A DNA stretch of 64,000 nt from JAHEKD01 sp965215945 (GTDB taxonomy: Bacteria; Pseudomonadota; Gammaproteobacteria; Arenicellales; JAHEKD01), in NCBI GenBank assembly GCA_965215945.1, contig CBDCFC010000002.1, positions 1 to 64,000 on the forward strand, in the 5' to 3' direction. The translations under genes and the position numbers were made by a program. How positions within the stretch are numbered: position 1 is the stretch's first letter; every line of letters begins with the position of its first letter. Below the pieces are notes generated by a model. That model searched no databases and was not told the DNA's origin. It saw only the letters and a program-made list of their open reading frames with translations. Shown here one piece after another: positions 55,283 to 64,000 of this stretch.

Positions 55283-56992
55283 ATGGTTTTATTCGAAAAA
55301 AGGATATTACCTCGTGATAACTACGCGCGTTGGTGGTTTGAAAAACAAGCTGCGCGATCTAGCCAGCAACAGGATGATTTTGCATATAAGCCGTTAATAT
55401 CGGTCGTCATGCCGGTTTATAACGCAAAGCCATCGGTGTTGATCAAGGCCATTCGGTCAATGACCAGACAAACATATAAGAACTGGGAGCTGTGTATTGC
55501 CGATGATTGTTCCACTAATGTAATAACAAAGCTGTGTTTGAAGCTTTTGTTTAATAAAAAAATAAAAATAACTTTTCTTCAAAAAAATCTTAATATTTCA
55601 GGAGCTTCGAATCAGGCGGCAGCACTGGCAACAGGTGAATATATTGGCTTGTTAGACAATGATGATGAGCTTGAATTGGATGCACTTTATCAAGTCGTCA
55701 AGCATATCAATGAAACGAGTGCTGACCTGCTTTACAGTGATGAAGATTTTATTGATTTAGATGGAGAATATGAGTCACCGCATTTCAAACCGGATTTTTC
55801 TCCCGATCTGTTGTTGTCACATAATTACATTACTCATTTTAGTGTTTTTACACGGCAGCTTTTTGATCAGGTTGGTGGATTTCGCTCAGAGTTTGATGGT
55901 GCTCAGGACTATGATTTATTATTGCGACTCAGCGAAAAAGCAAAAAAGATAGAACATATCCCGCATATTCTCTACCATTGGCGCCGCTCAGAAACTTCGA
56001 CCAGTATGAGCAGTAAAGCCAAGCCTTATACGCATGACAGAGGAAAAGCGGCAGTTGCTTCGGCCCTTAAGCGTAGAGCGGTCAATGCTGAGGTCCAAGA
56101 TGGCAATGTGGTTAACTATTACCGAGTTAAACGGAAACTATCAGGTCGACCGCTGGTCAGTGTTGTTATTCCGTTTAAGGATAAACCCGACTTATTAAAT
56201 CAGTGCATTGATGCAATTCTACATAAATCCAGCTATTCAAATTTTGAAATTATTGGTGTCAGTAATAATTCGCAAGAATCGATGACTCATCGAGTTATGC
56301 AGGATTACTGTGAATTGGATTCCAGGATTAAGTTTGTTGAACACAATATTGCTTTCAATTTTTCTAAGTTGGTAAACAAAGGTGTTGCAGAGTCACAGGG
56401 ACAGCACATCATTTTGATGAATAATGACATTGAGATTATCAATCACGATTGGCTGCAATGCTTGTTGGAACACTCGCAACGCGACGAAATTGCAGTGGTT
56501 GGAGCGAAGTTATATTTTAGTAACAATAAAATTCAACATGCCGGTGTAGGCATTGGTTTGGGCGGTGCAGCCGGGCATTTGCATTTAAAATTTCCTCGGC
56601 ATTCAACCGGATATTACAATCGTCTGAATACCATTCAGAATATAAGTGCTTTGACGGGAGCCTTGATGATGGTTAAAACTTCTGTTTATGAACAACTAAA
56701 TGGCTTTGATGAGGAAAATTTTAAAATTGCTTATAACGATGTCGATTTTTGTTTGCGTGCCATTAAGCAGGGTTACTTAAATATTTTTACTCCATATTGT
56801 CAAGCCTATCATTATGAATCGATTTCCAGAGGATATGATGATCAGGGTGAAAAGCTGGAACGATTAAATAGCGAAAAAGCAAACTTATGGAAAGTGCATG
56901 GTGATTTGCTAGAAAAAGGTGATCCTTATTACAATCCGAATCTTGACCAGAATCGAGATGATTTTGAGTTGCCCTATAAACCGATTATATGA
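55283..56992 (+). CDS. Two-domain GT2 glycosyltransferase
   Basis: The 569-residue protein has two GT-A domains. The first (about 38-270) has LISVVMPVYNAKPSVLIKAI and the DxD-type LLDNDDELELDA near 123. The second (about 288-540) has LVSVVIPFKDKPDLL and LMNNDIEIINHDWL near 376, then GALMMVKTSVYEQLNGFDEE. Such tandem enzymes can add two different sugars in O-antigen synthesis. Donors and acceptors are unknown. The stop overlaps the next gene (ATGA). Confidence 0.88.
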   Translation: MVLFEKRILPRDNYARWWFEKQAARSSQQQDDFAYKPLISVVMPVYNAKPSVLIKAIRSMTRQTYKNWELCIADDCSTNVITKLCLKLLFNKKIKITFLQKNLNISGASNQAAALATGEYIGLLDNDDELELDALYQVVKHINETSADLLYSDEDFIDLDGEYESPHFKPDFSPDLLLSHNYITHFSVFTRQLFDQVGGFRSEFDGAQDYDLLLRLSEKAKKIEHIPHILYHWRRSETSTSMSSKAKPYTHDRGKAAVASALKRRAVNAEVQDGNVVNYYRVKRKLSGRPLVSVVIPFKDKPDLLNQCIDAILHKSSYSNFEIIGVSNNSQESMTHRVMQDYCELDSRIKFVEHNIAFNFSKLVNKGVAESQGQHIILMNNDIEIINHDWLQCLLEHSQRDEIAVVGAKLYFSNNKIQHAGVGIGLGGAAGHLHLKFPRHSTGYYNRLNTIQNISALTGALMMVKTSVYEQLNGFDEENFKIAYNDVDFCLRAIKQGYLNIFTPYCQAYHYESISRGYDDQGEKLERLNSEKANLWKVHGDLLEKGDPYYNPNLDQNRDDFELPYKPII

Positions 56993-59562
56993 TTGACAGG
57001 TTAAAAGCCTTAAAGAAGCTGGATAGAAAGCGCCTGGACGCGACACTTATGCGTATCCATGCCAGACCCGTTTTAATGGTGTTTTTTAACCTTGTATTAC
57101 TGGGGATAAATTCGCTAGGCCGAGCAAAAAGTACCGCCAAAACTCTATTGAGTAAAGTCGGCATTATCAATCAAGACAGTCTAACCGGTCAGAGCCATAT
57201 TCAAACTTTACCTGCGGATTTTAAATCGAGAGTCTTTAGCTGTGAGCTATCTGTGTTGATTGTCTGCGAGACCAGCATTGCCCAGTGCTTTAGATATCGG
57301 GTAGAACAAAAACTTCAGCAGTTAGACTTGCTTGGGTTGCGAAATCATTGGCTCGATTGGACTGATTACATGGAAGTAAATAACCAGATAAATTTCTATG
57401 ATGTGATTATATTTTATCGAGTGCCCGGGTATCCGAAGATGTTAGCGAATATAGATTATGCTAATCGCCTTGGAAAGATCGTGATTTACGATACCGATGA
57501 CTTGATATTCGATAGACCGACACTCGAGTCTTATTACAATAAAACAACCGGCCAGTTGAGCTCCAGGCAATTAAAGGCTGTGTTTAAAGGAGCAGACTTA
57601 TACAAAAAAGCGATTCAACAATGCTCGTTTGCTATTACAACAACAGCGGCATTGCAAAAGAGTCTTGAATCGGTTATTGGAAAAGACCGGGTTTTTATTC
57701 TGCCTAATGGCCTTGATAACTATTCACAACAGGCAGTCAAAACAGCTAGAGTCGTTAAGCAACCCAATAGAGTAAAGTTATTTTACGGGAGTGGAACAAA
57801 AACACATGATCAAGATTTTGCTCTGATTGCATCTGCAATAGAGAAAATATTATTAACTTACAATCATGTGGATTTGGTCATCGTCGGTTATTTATCAATA
57901 CCTGAATCGTTACAAAGATTCGGTTCACGGATAACTGAAATTGATTTGCTGGATGTTGAGGAATTTTTTGATATTCTTACCCACGCGGACATTAATTTGG
58001 CACCGTTAGCCCCTGGTTTATTTGCTGATTGCAAAAGTGAAATCAAATGGTTGGAAGCAGGGGTGCTTGGTGTAGTAACTGTCGCTTCAGCGACTCAGGT
58101 TTACAAACAGGCTATAAAAGACGGTGTCGATGGTTTTGTCGCGGAAACTGAGGATCAGTGGTACGACATTATCGACAAGTTGATTAATGACAAGACATTG
58201 CGAGAGTCTATCGGTAAAGCTGCAACTCAATCTGCAAATGAGCATTATGCTCTTGAAAATACCTCGCAAACTTTTGTGAACATACTGGAACAATGTAAGC
58301 AAAAGCATCTGCAAGAGACCGGGTTTAGCCTACTAAATCAAGATTCAAAGCATGTGGTTATTGTTAATGTGCTTTATCCTCCTCAGGCCATGGGCGGAGC
58401 AACTGTAGTGGCTCAGAACATTGTTGAAACAATTTCTGCCCACTACAGTGATCAATATCATGTGTCGGTTTTTACCTGTGATGTGAACAATCTTTATGCG
58501 CACCAGGTTAGCGAATATGAACATAATGGGGTTAGTGTTACGGCTGTAAGTGTGCCGGTCGGACCGGATGTTGACTATCGTGCATATGATGCGCAAGTTG
58601 AGAATTTGTTCGCACAGTTTCTTGAGTACAAACAACCTGATTTAATCCACTTTCACAGCATCCAAAGATTAACCGCCTCCATGTTGCAGGCGGCAAATGA
58701 AAATAAAATTCCGTTTCTTGTGACGGTGCATGATGCCTGGTGGTTATCAGATCACCAGTTTCTGGTTGATGATAATGGTCAGTCTGTCGATGAGCTTCAG
58801 ACAAATCCCATGATCGCAGCCACATCAAGTGACCAAGTCCCGCAAACACTTAAGCGAAGAAGATATTTGACTGGCTTATTGAACAAAGCCGAAAAGGTGC
58901 TGGTGGTTTCAGATTACCAACGATGTTTTTATCAAAAAAATGCCATTGATAATGTCATAGTAAACAAAAACGGGGTGAGAAAATTAGCAGCAGTTTCTCA
59001 TGCAACTCATTCAACAGAAAAAGTGGTTTTAGGTTATAGTGGTAGCGTTTGTCATCACAAGGGTTACTATTTTCTAAAAGATGTAATAGAGAATCTGGAA
59101 TTAAACAATCTTGAGCTAAAAGTAATTCAATTTAATCTTTCCGAACCTAAGACTGAAAATTGGAACCAGGTTAAAGTCGAGTATCTGCCTAAATTTGACT
59201 CGGAAAATATGACTGAATTCTATCAGCAGATCGATGTACTTATCGCACCGTCAATGTGGCCAGAGAGTTTTGGACTGATTACCCGTGAAGCGGCATTGGC
59301 AGGTATTTGGGTAATCGCAAGTGAAGCCGGTGGCTTGGCCGAATTAATTCAACACGGTGAAAACGGTTTTAAATTTGAGATGGGTAATGCGGAACAATTG
59401 TCTGCCATACTTATGCAAATCGATGAAAATCCACAGCCTTATAAAAAAAGGCTTTCTGAAGATATAGTTGCAAAATTGAATGTAAACAGTGTCGAGGAGC
59501 AGGTCGCTGAACTAGTTGGTATTTATAATAGCGTTTTAGAAAAGCGGTCTATCAATTCATAA
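56989..59562 (+). CDS. Two-domain GT-B glycosyltransferase (GT4-type)
   Basis: The 857-residue protein has two GT-B-like halves. The N-terminal half (about 80-440) has VIFYRVPGYPKMLANI, IYDTDDLIFDRPTL and GVLGVVTVASATQVY. The C-terminal half (about 454-850) starts HVVIVNVLYPPQAMGGATVV and has IAPSMWPESFGLITREAALA, the GT4 E-x7-E region. It is coupled to the GT2 gene before it. Specificity is unknown; a role in the same glycan is inferred. Confidence 0.87.
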   Translation: MIDRLKALKKLDRKRLDATLMRIHARPVLMVFFNLVLLGINSLGRAKSTAKTLLSKVGIINQDSLTGQSHIQTLPADFKSRVFSCELSVLIVCETSIAQCFRYRVEQKLQQLDLLGLRNHWLDWTDYMEVNNQINFYDVIIFYRVPGYPKMLANIDYANRLGKIVIYDTDDLIFDRPTLESYYNKTTGQLSSRQLKAVFKGADLYKKAIQQCSFAITTTAALQKSLESVIGKDRVFILPNGLDNYSQQAVKTARVVKQPNRVKLFYGSGTKTHDQDFALIASAIEKILLTYNHVDLVIVGYLSIPESLQRFGSRITEIDLLDVEEFFDILTHADINLAPLAPGLFADCKSEIKWLEAGVLGVVTVASATQVYKQAIKDGVDGFVAETEDQWYDIIDKLINDKTLRESIGKAATQSANEHYALENTSQTFVNILEQCKQKHLQETGFSLLNQDSKHVVIVNVLYPPQAMGGATVVAQNIVETISAHYSDQYHVSVFTCDVNNLYAHQVSEYEHNGVSVTAVSVPVGPDVDYRAYDAQVENLFAQFLEYKQPDLIHFHSIQRLTASMLQAANENKIPFLVTVHDAWWLSDHQFLVDDNGQSVDELQTNPMIAATSSDQVPQTLKRRRYLTGLLNKAEKVLVVSDYQRCFYQKNAIDNVIVNKNGVRKLAAVSHATHSTEKVVLGYSGSVCHHKGYYFLKDVIENLELNNLELKVIQFNLSEPKTENWNQVKVEYLPKFDSENMTEFYQQIDVLIAPSMWPESFGLITREAALAGIWVIASEAGGLAELIQHGENGFKFEMGNAEQLSAILMQIDENPQPYKKRLSEDIVAKLNVNSVEEQVAELVGIYNSVLEKRSINS

Positions 59563-59636
59563 TTATTGTTAATCCTTCAATACATTCTGCTTGCTAAATC
59601 TATATAATCTTCGAATGATTTTCTTGGAGTTATAAA

Positions 59637-60581
59637 TTGAAAATATCAATTGTTGTCCCGCTGCTGAATGAGGCGCCAAATCTTTTGCCTTTATACGAAG
59701 AAATAAAGCAAACGGTTGATGCTTTATCACATGACTATGAAGTGGTTTTTGTGGATGACGGCAGTACTGATGATAGCCTCGATGTGCTGAAAAAAATACA
59801 GCAAGATGACGATAACGTCGTGGTTGTCGAGTTTAGAAGAAACTTCGGTCAGACTGCCGGATTGGCTGCGGGTTTTGATTATGCGACCGGCGATGTTGTT
59901 GTGACCATGGATGCAGATCGCCAGAATGATCCGGCCGATATACCGAAAATGCTGGATAAAATCGAAGAGGGTTATGATTTGGTTTGCGGTTGGCGCTTTG
60001 ATCGACAGGATACATTTATTTCGCGCAAACTACCGTCGATGATCGCCAATAAACTTATCTCCAAAACCACGGATGTAAGACTGCACGATTACGGTTGTAC
60101 ATTAAAGGCCATGCGGGCTGAAGTGGCAAAAACCATTACACTTTATGGCGAGATGCACCGTTTTATTCCGGCCATAGCAAGTCGGATGGGTGTGAAAATT
60201 GCCGAAGTTAAAGTGAATCATCGCCCGCGCACAATGGGTACAACTAAATATGGTATTTCAAGAACATTTCGGGTAATTCTTGATTTAGTAACGGTTAAAT
60301 TCTTGCTTGATTACAACAATCGACCGATTCATTTTTTTGGTTTGCCTGGCCTGGCAGCCGGTGCTGCCGGTTTTCTGTTGGCGCTTTATCTGACTGTTCA
60401 AAAAATGTTTGGAATTTCCATCAGCGATAGACCTTTATTATTACTCGCAGTCTTTCTAATGATGGTGGGGTTGCAATTAATATTGTTTGGTTTGTTAGCA
60501 GAACTTCAAATGCGTACTTACCACGAGGGTCACAAGGAAAAGCCGATTTATTTTGTTAAGCAAATTCATGCCGGCAAATGA
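59637..60581 (+). CDS. DPM1/ArnC-type GT2 membrane glycosyltransferase
   Basis: The 314-residue protein has a GT2 domain with SIVVPLLNEAPNLLPLYEE, FVDDGSTDDSLDVL, MDADRQNDPADIP and YGCTLKAMRAEV, followed by two membrane segments (PGLAAGAAGFLLALYLTV and LLLLAVFLMMVGLQLILFGL). Such enzymes move sugars to undecaprenyl phosphate for periplasmic transfer. It starts at TTG with GGAG upstream, after a 74-base gap. Confidence 0.9.
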   Translation: MKISIVVPLLNEAPNLLPLYEEIKQTVDALSHDYEVVFVDDGSTDDSLDVLKKIQQDDDNVVVVEFRRNFGQTAGLAAGFDYATGDVVVTMDADRQNDPADIPKMLDKIEEGYDLVCGWRFDRQDTFISRKLPSMIANKLISKTTDVRLHDYGCTLKAMRAEVAKTITLYGEMHRFIPAIASRMGVKIAEVKVNHRPRTMGTTKYGISRTFRVILDLVTVKFLLDYNNRPIHFFGLPGLAAGAAGFLLALYLTVQKMFGISISDRPLLLLAVFLMMVGLQLILFGLLAELQMRTYHEGHKEKPIYFVKQIHAGK

Positions 60582-61500
60582 GTCTGATAAAAGTGGCACT
60601 AGTATTACCGCTGTAATTGTCACTTACAATCCTGAAACAAAAGCATTAGCGAAAACCATCGATTGTTTAAAATCACAAGTCGACGCTGTAGTTGTAATCG
60701 ATAACCACTCCATAGAGCAAAATGAGCTTGCAGAAGTTTATTCAGAAGTGCATTTCATCTTTTTGCCGGCAAACCTAGGTTTAGGCAAGGCACATAATCT
60801 CGGTATTGAATATGCACGCAATCAAGGCAGTAACTATGTTTTATTGCTGGATCAGGATAGCCAGCCTGAACCAAACATGGTTGGTCAGATGCTAAAGACC
60901 GTCACAGACCTGGAAACGAAAGGAATAAAATTTTGCGCGGTTGGATCACGTTATAAAGATGAGCATGGGCATCTATCCGACTTTGTTAAAATTGGCTGGT
61001 TTAGATTTACTCGTAACACCTGTAGTGATAAAGAAGCAGTTGAAGCTGACTTTTTAATTTCTTCGGGTACTTTGATTCCGGTTGCTGTGATTGACGAAGT
61101 TGGCATGATGGATGAGGTTCTTTTTATTGATCATATTGATACTGAGTGGTTTATGCGGGCGAAAAACCTCGGCTATAAAGCCTATGGTTGCTGCGCAGCG
61201 TTAATGAGACACTCTCTTGGCGAGAAAACCACAAAAATATGGCTGGCAAGATGGCGTAATGTGCCATATCACAGTGCATTTCGTTATTACTATATTTTTC
61301 GAAATAGCTTATTGTTATACAGGCGCCAGTATATGCCGTTCAAATGGAAACTGGCCGATTGGGTCAGGCTAGGACAAATTTTTATTTTCTTTGGGCTTTT
61401 TGCAGGTGACAGATTAGCAAATCTGAAAATGATAGGTAAAGGTATTGTCGATGGTGTAAAAGGTAAAAGTGGCCGCAACGACCATTTAACACCAGCATAG
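60568..61500 (+). CDS. GT2 rhamnosyltransferase-like protein
   Basis: The 310-residue protein has ITAVIVTYNPETKALAKTID, VVVIDNHS, NLGLGKAHNLGIEYARNQG and LLLDQDSQPEPNMVG, the pattern of RfbF/RfbN rhamnosyltransferases, with FIDHIDTEWFMRAKNLGYKA. With rfbA and rfbB upstream, rhamnose or another deoxy sugar is a fair guess. ATG at 60568 is chosen, within the 3' end of the preceding gene. Confidence 0.87.
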   Translation: MPANESDKSGTSITAVIVTYNPETKALAKTIDCLKSQVDAVVVIDNHSIEQNELAEVYSEVHFIFLPANLGLGKAHNLGIEYARNQGSNYVLLLDQDSQPEPNMVGQMLKTVTDLETKGIKFCAVGSRYKDEHGHLSDFVKIGWFRFTRNTCSDKEAVEADFLISSGTLIPVAVIDEVGMMDEVLFIDHIDTEWFMRAKNLGYKAYGCCAALMRHSLGEKTTKIWLARWRNVPYHSAFRYYYIFRNSLLLYRRQYMPFKWKLADWVRLGQIFIFFGLFAGDRLANLKMIGKGIVDGVKGKSGRNDHLTPA

Positions 61501-61504
61501 GAAA

Positions 61505-62404
61505 ATGAAATCTGTAGTCGCCATAGTCGTTAACTATAATGCTGGCATATGGCTTGAGCGTTGTGTCGAATCCATATTCTTATCTGATCATGCCGTTGAT
61601 TTATATGTGGTCGATAATGCATCCAGTGATGGGAGTTTTCAGAAGGTCAAAAAATCATCCGAAAATCATGCCAACCTTCATTTGATCGAAAATAAAGAAA
61701 ATCTTGGTTTCGCCAAAGCCAATAATATTGTGCTGAATACTACTAACGCAGACTATTATGCGTTGATAAACCCAGATTGTATTGTTGAGCCGGAAACGAT
61801 TGGGTTTTTAGTTGAACAAATGCAACTGGATCGGCAAGTGGGTTTGGCGGGGGTGAAAATTTTAAATGAGGATGGCAGTGTGCAAAAAACGTCTAAAAGA
61901 CGTTTTCCGACACCTGAGAATACATTTATCAGGATTTTAGGTGTTAGTCATTGGTTTAAAAACAAAGAAAAATTCGCGGATTTTGATTATGGAGACCAAC
62001 TTGAAGTCACTGACGAAGCTGATCGAATTGAAAAACAATTTGTGGAGGCTATATCGGGTGCATTTATGATGGTCAGACGTGAAGCCTTAAATCATGTAGG
62101 CGGGCTTGATGAGGGTTATTTTATGCATTGCGAGGATCTTGATTGGTGTAAACGCTTTTGGTTACATGGCTATAAAGTTGCCCATTATTCACAGGTTGCA
62201 GTTACCCACGTAAAAGGAAAAAGCAGCACGACAAGACCGTATAGAGTTAATTGGTATTTACATAAAGGTATGCTGCGTTTTTATCGGAAGTTTTATAGAA
62301 AGCAGTATGGCAGGTTGGTTTCTTCACTTGTTTATGTCGGTATTATGGTTCGATATGCGGTGACTAACTTTAAAATTCTAGTCAATAAAACCTTATCTCG
62401 ATGA
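61505..62404 (+). CDS. GT2 glycosyltransferase (WbbL-like)
   Basis: The 299-residue protein has VVAIVVNYNAGIWLERCVES, VVDNASSDGSF, ENLGFAKANNIVLN, LINPDCIVEPETIGFL and SGAFMMVRREALNHVGGLDE with FMHCEDLDWCKR. This matches the WbbL/rhamnosyltransferase group of O-antigen enzymes. The stop overlaps the next start (ATGA). Confidence 0.88.
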   Translation: MKSVVAIVVNYNAGIWLERCVESIFLSDHAVDLYVVDNASSDGSFQKVKKSSENHANLHLIENKENLGFAKANNIVLNTTNADYYALINPDCIVEPETIGFLVEQMQLDRQVGLAGVKILNEDGSVQKTSKRRFPTPENTFIRILGVSHWFKNKEKFADFDYGDQLEVTDEADRIEKQFVEAISGAFMMVRREALNHVGGLDEGYFMHCEDLDWCKRFWLHGYKVAHYSQVAVTHVKGKSSTTRPYRVNWYLHKGMLRFYRKFYRKQYGRLVSSLVYVGIMVRYAVTNFKILVNKTLSR

Positions 62405-63270
62405 GGTCGACAGGACTAACGGTAGTGATCACAGGTGCCAGTGGCTTGCTAGGTCGGCAATTAGTAAAGAAGCTTGGAAGTGTTAATTATTCTGTCTATG
62501 CAGTTGGCCGTCGTCAATGCCCTGAAGAAATTAAAACTGATTGCCAGTGGTTGAGCATGGATATCGCTCAACCAAAATTTCCAAACATCGACATTGATGT
62601 TTTGGTTCATGCAGCACCTTTATGGTTATTGCCTGATTTTTTTCAGCAATTATCTGCAATAACTGAAGTTAGGCGTTGTATCGCGTTCAGTTCAACCAGT
62701 GCTGAATCAAAAGCAGATGCTAATGACTTTGTAGATCGTGAACTTGCAGAAAAATTAATAATTGCAGAGGAAAATATCAAATCTCTGTGTGGTGAACTGG
62801 TACCTTACACAATTCTCAGGCCGACTATGATTTACGGCTATGGCCAAGATCAGAATATTTCAGTGATTGCAAGCTTCATCAAAAAGCGAGGGTTTTTCCC
62901 CGTTGCAGGCAAGGCCGAAGGCTTGAGGCAACCGGTTCATGTAGATGATCTGGTCGATGCTGTTATTAAAATTATAGAAAATGAAAATACTTTTGGTAAA
63001 ACATACACATTGACGGGTGGTGAAACACTAAGTTACAAATCAATGGTCGATAGAATTTTCCAAGACTTAAACCGTCCCAGCAAGATTATTCATGTGCCGG
63101 TTCTAGTATATCGTTGGCTATTGAATTTCATGCAATCCGACTACAGCAGCGGCACAGCCGATCGTATGAATCAAAACTTGTCATATAATTCGGAAGATGC
63201 CGTCAATGACTTCGATTACCAGGCACAAATGTTTCTAACTAACCCGCAAAGAGATTTATCAGGAAATTAG
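62401..63270 (+). CDS. NAD-dependent epimerase/dehydratase-like SDR protein
   Basis: The 289-residue protein has a Rossmann start VVITGASGLLGRQLVKKLG and LRPTMIYGYGQDQNI, then GLRQPVHVDDLVDAVIKII. The usual Tyr-x3-Lys is not seen; DRELAEKLIIAEE stands at that place, so it looks like an atypical SDR. In several genomes such a protein is paired with a WecA/WbpL-type transferase, as here, acting on the first sugar. The reaction is not known. Confidence 0.8.
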   Translation: MRSTGLTVVITGASGLLGRQLVKKLGSVNYSVYAVGRRQCPEEIKTDCQWLSMDIAQPKFPNIDIDVLVHAAPLWLLPDFFQQLSAITEVRRCIAFSSTSAESKADANDFVDRELAEKLIIAEENIKSLCGELVPYTILRPTMIYGYGQDQNISVIASFIKKRGFFPVAGKAEGLRQPVHVDDLVDAVIKIIENENTFGKTYTLTGGETLSYKSMVDRIFQDLNRPSKIIHVPVLVYRWLLNFMQSDYSSGTADRMNQNLSYNSEDAVNDFDYQAQMFLTNPQRDLSGN

Positions 63271-63271
63271 T

Positions 63272-64000
63272 ATGTGGCAGGCTTTGCTTGGTTTTTTATC
63301 TATTGCTCTTGTTACATCGCTAAGTATTGGCTGGTTTAGAAATCTATCAATTGAAAATCAGTGGTTGGACAAACCAACTGACCGAGGTTCACATCATCAA
63401 GCAGTACCTCACATCGGCGGAATAGTAATGATGTTTATGTTGGTATTACTCACCCTGATTTTAGTTTTGGTTGATTATTTGTCTTGGAAAGATTCATTAA
63501 TCTGGTTGTTGATTTTATTGTTATTAGGATTGATCGGTTTTATTGACGATATAAAGGATTTACCAAAACGCTTGCGTTTGATTGCCCAGATTGTGGTTGC
63601 TACTTGTGCGATTTGGCATTTTGGTGGTATCAATTCCATACAGCTGGGTTCAATCAATATTGAGTTTTCGTTGTTTTCTTATCTGTTGGGTTTTATCTGG
63701 GTAGTCGGTTTCATTAATATGTATAACTTTATGGATGGAATTAATGGCTTGGCGGGTTGCCAGGCATTGATAGCAGGGCTGATTTTCGCTGCCTGGCTAT
63801 ATTATTTGAATCAAACAGGGGAAAGTATGTTGTTTTTGGGTGTGGCAAGCACTGCGATTGGATTTCTCTACTGGAATTTTTCACCTGCCAAAGTATTCAT
63901 GGGTGATTCGGGAAGTACCATGTTGGGAGGATTATTCGCAGTAATAAGCCTACAATTACATAATCAATTTGAGTTGTCTATATTGTTTCCAGCACTGCTT
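63272..64000 (+). CDS. WecA/WbpL-type polyprenyl-phosphate glycosyl-1-phosphate transferase, 3'-partial
   Basis: Starts the glycan by moving a sugar phosphate to undecaprenyl phosphate. The 243 visible residues have many membrane segments and the MraY/WecA features SHHQAVPHIGGIVMM, LGLIGFIDDIKDLPKRLRL, NMYNFMDGINGLAG and FMGDSGSTMLGGL. The window ends before the stop. It begins one base after the SDR gene. The sugar (GlcNAc, QuiNAc or FucNAc) cannot be told. Confidence 0.92.
   Translation, partial: MWQALLGFLSIALVTSLSIGWFRNLSIENQWLDKPTDRGSHHQAVPHIGGIVMMFMLVLLTLILVLVDYLSWKDSLIWLLILLLLGLIGFIDDIKDLPKRLRLIAQIVVATCAIWHFGGINSIQLGSINIEFSLFSYLLGFIWVVGFINMYNFMDGINGLAGCQALIAGLIFAAWLYYLNQTGESMLFLGVASTAIGFLYWNFSPAKVFMGDSGSTMLGGLFAVISLQLHNQFELSILFPALL

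Noticed and set aside
52252..64000. Wzx/Wzy-dependent pathway
   Set aside because: No flippase or polymerase was found in the window; an ABC-2 exporter pair is present instead.

Overview
The window is chromosomal DNA from a moderately AT-rich gammaproteobacterium. Family and order cannot be fixed from sequence alone. The support is the gene content and order: tig-clpP-clpX-lon-hupB-tRNA-Val-tRNA-Asp-ppiD, lepA-lepB-rnc-era-recO, pheA-hisC-tyrA-aroA-cmk-rpsA-ihfB-lapA, and an hld/O-antigen locus. No transposase, phage gene or CRISPR array was seen.

Region by region: (1) 1-3046 is the tail of an aerobic CO dehydrogenase (cox) accessory cluster, coxE-xdhC/coxF-mocA-coxG. Three of its four genes are broken by single-base indels. 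(2) 3047-10200 holds the chaperones clpB and htpG, both with sigma-32-type promoters, flanking a sugar nucleotidyltransferase, a GNAT protein and a HAD hydrolase. (3) 10272-11552 is a tRNA cluster (Pro, Arg, His, Leu). Its tRNA-Arg(UCU) is split in the anticodon by a group I intron that encodes a PD-(D/E)XK endonuclease. (4) 11590-20478 is the protein folding and degradation cluster, followed by convergent fabI. (5) 21345-28878 has two 16S rRNA methyltransferases, a TetR regulator, a universal stress protein, an alanine/glycine-type sodium symporter and valS. (6) 28993-37922 has a lipoprotein, a DUF2062 membrane protein, a frameshifted comEC, and the lepA-lepB-rnc-era-recO run. (7) 38102-45647 is erpA, then aromatic amino acid and histidine genes, cmk, rpsA and ihfB. 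(8) 46891-64000 is a long one-directional envelope polysaccharide locus: nucleotide-sugar synthesis (ugd, hldA, hldD, a UDP-GlcA epimerase, rfbB, rfbA), an ABC-2 exporter (wzm/wzt), five glycosyltransferases, an SDR protein and a WecA-like initiating transferase cut by the window end.

The least ordinary parts are the intron-split tRNA-Arg(UCU) with its homing endonuclease, a pair of roughly 160-nt multi-hairpin repeats placed next to the two tRNA loci (one expanded by an internal tandem repeat), and the decaying cox cluster, where five indels fall within about 2.2 kb against one in the remaining 61 kb.
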